Notes under the pieces: generated by a model
The model's database searches: none
What the model was told of the DNA's origin: nothing
The model's input: only the letters and a program-made list of their open reading frames with translations
Made by a program: the position numbers and the translations under genes
Source: Verrucomicrobiaceae bacterium E54
GTDB taxonomy: Bacteria > Verrucomicrobiota > Verrucomicrobiia > Verrucomicrobiales > Akkermansiaceae
Length of the DNA: 64,000 nt
Assembly (NCBI GenBank): GCA_022548915.1
Contig: JAKZES010000017.1
Coordinates: forward strand, 1 to 64,000
Direction: 5' to 3'
Shown: positions 63,494 to 64,000 of the stretch, in pieces
Position numbering within the stretch: position 1 is the stretch's first letter
Layout of the letters: each line of letters starts with the position of its first letter

Positions 63494-64000
63494 GTGGCCC
63501 GCTACGTCGTTTCCATCGCCGCGCTCAGGCGCAACACCGCCATCCTCCGCGAAGTCAAGAAGGCGGCCGGCTGCAAACTGGTCCTCGCCCTCAAGGGCTT
63601 CTCGTGCTGGAAGGCCTTCCCCTTCATCCGCGACGACCTCGACGGCTGCTGCGCGTCGGGCCTGTGGGAAGCAACACTCGCCCACGAGAAGTTCGGCAAG
63701 GCGGTGGTCACCTACTCACCCGGATACATCGAACCCGAGATCGACGCCCTGCTCGAGTTCACCACTCATCTCGACTTCAACTCGCTCTCCCAGTGGTTCC
63801 GCTTCCGGGAAAAGGTGATCGCCCATCCGCGCTTCCGGAGCGGTGACCTGCACTGCGGCCTGCGGGTGAATCCCGAGCACTCGACCGGATCGACCCCGCT
63901 CTACGATCCGTGCGTCCCGGGTTCGCGACTTGGAATCACCGCCGATCAACTCGAAGGCGCCGATCTCGACGGCCTCTCGGGCCTTCATTTCCACACCCTC
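63494..64000 (+). CDS. nspC: carboxynorspermidine decarboxylase, 5' part
   Basis: 169 residues from a GTG at 63494; the frame runs off the right edge. It begins with ARYVVSIAALRRNTAILR. The PLP-binding Lys34 in LVLALKGFSCW and the NspC-typical SGLWEATLAHEKFG and LRVNPEHSTG follow. The enzyme is a fold type III PLP decarboxylase that removes CO2 from carboxynorspermidine or carboxyspermidine. The synthase is at 56498-57721 in the same direction. In many genomes these two genes are adjacent; here 5.8 kb separates them. Confidence 0.93.
   Translation, partial: MARYVVSIAALRRNTAILREVKKAAGCKLVLALKGFSCWKAFPFIRDDLDGCCASGLWEATLAHEKFGKAVVTYSPGYIEPEIDALLEFTTHLDFNSLSQWFRFREKVIAHPRFRSGDLHCGLRVNPEHSTGSTPLYDPCVPGSRLGITADQLEGADLDGLSGLHFHTL

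Overview
The window is GC-rich, gene-dense chromosomal DNA, most likely from a member of the Verrucomicrobiota (Verrucomicrobiales-like). The lineage signs are: two exported PSCyt/DUF1549-DUF1553 proteins with CxxCH haem sites, one of them in an operon with a Tat-exported DUF1501 protein and a sulfatase; a cytochrome c-WD40 fusion; a very large protein with a prepilin-like N-terminus resembling Verru_Chthon cassette protein A; a PATR-repeat exported protein with a verrucomicrobial-type C-terminus; a Tat-exported Gfo/Idh/MocA oxidoreductase; and a carboxynorspermidine pathway. This assignment is inferred from gene content; there is no rRNA in the window.

Layout. 1-910: AT-richer edge with a possible nuclease-toxin tip and a small downstream gene. 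1032-1158: two copies of a 27-bp repeat. 1246-7691: PSCyt/DUF1549-1553 protein, a hairpin-rich spacer, a small membrane protein, a strong terminator, a cytochrome c-WD40 protein and an ABC-2 permease. 7784-10440: two-component pair (carbohydrate-sensor-like kinase plus NarL-type regulator). 10572-14318: trpF, a membrane protein, a ROK kinase translationally coupled to a methyltransferase, and a secreted protein. 14322-17837: giant pseudopilin-like protein. 17991-26411: RND pump, two coiled-coil membrane proteins, an outer-membrane barrel, a SET-domain methyltransferase, parB and an M28/glutaminyl-cyclase-like enzyme. 26503-26758: tRNA-Phe with a duplicated 3' tail. 26755-31347: DUF1549-DUF1553 / DUF1501 / sulfatase operon, in which the sulfatase has lost its catalytic core. 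31559-38009: oxidoreductase, recF and a metalloprotease-PATR exported protein. 38264-45081: hisS, a GxxExxY cassette bounded by inverted repeats, aspS, a GT-C-like membrane protein, a Dpm1-like transferase, a MITE-like element and a lipoprotein candidate.

46164-56406 is a type II secretion operon on the minus strand: two GspG-type pseudopilins, then H, I, J, K, L, M, a periplasmic C-like protein, the secretin GspD and a TPR protein. GspE and GspF are absent from the window. At the right end a carboxynorspermidine synthase (56498) and the start of carboxynorspermidine decarboxylase (63494, cut by the window edge) would together make norspermidine or a related polyamine. They are separated by a nucleotidyltransferase gene pair and a 1,477-residue exported 5'-nucleotidase-like protein.

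The most interesting material is small and non-coding or broken: the inverted-repeat GxxExxY cassette between hisS and aspS, the 174-bp repeat unit on the tRNA-Phe tail, the 216-bp MITE-like element at 44357-44572, and the internally deleted sulfatase. No CRISPR array, rRNA, complete transposase gene or phage module was seen.
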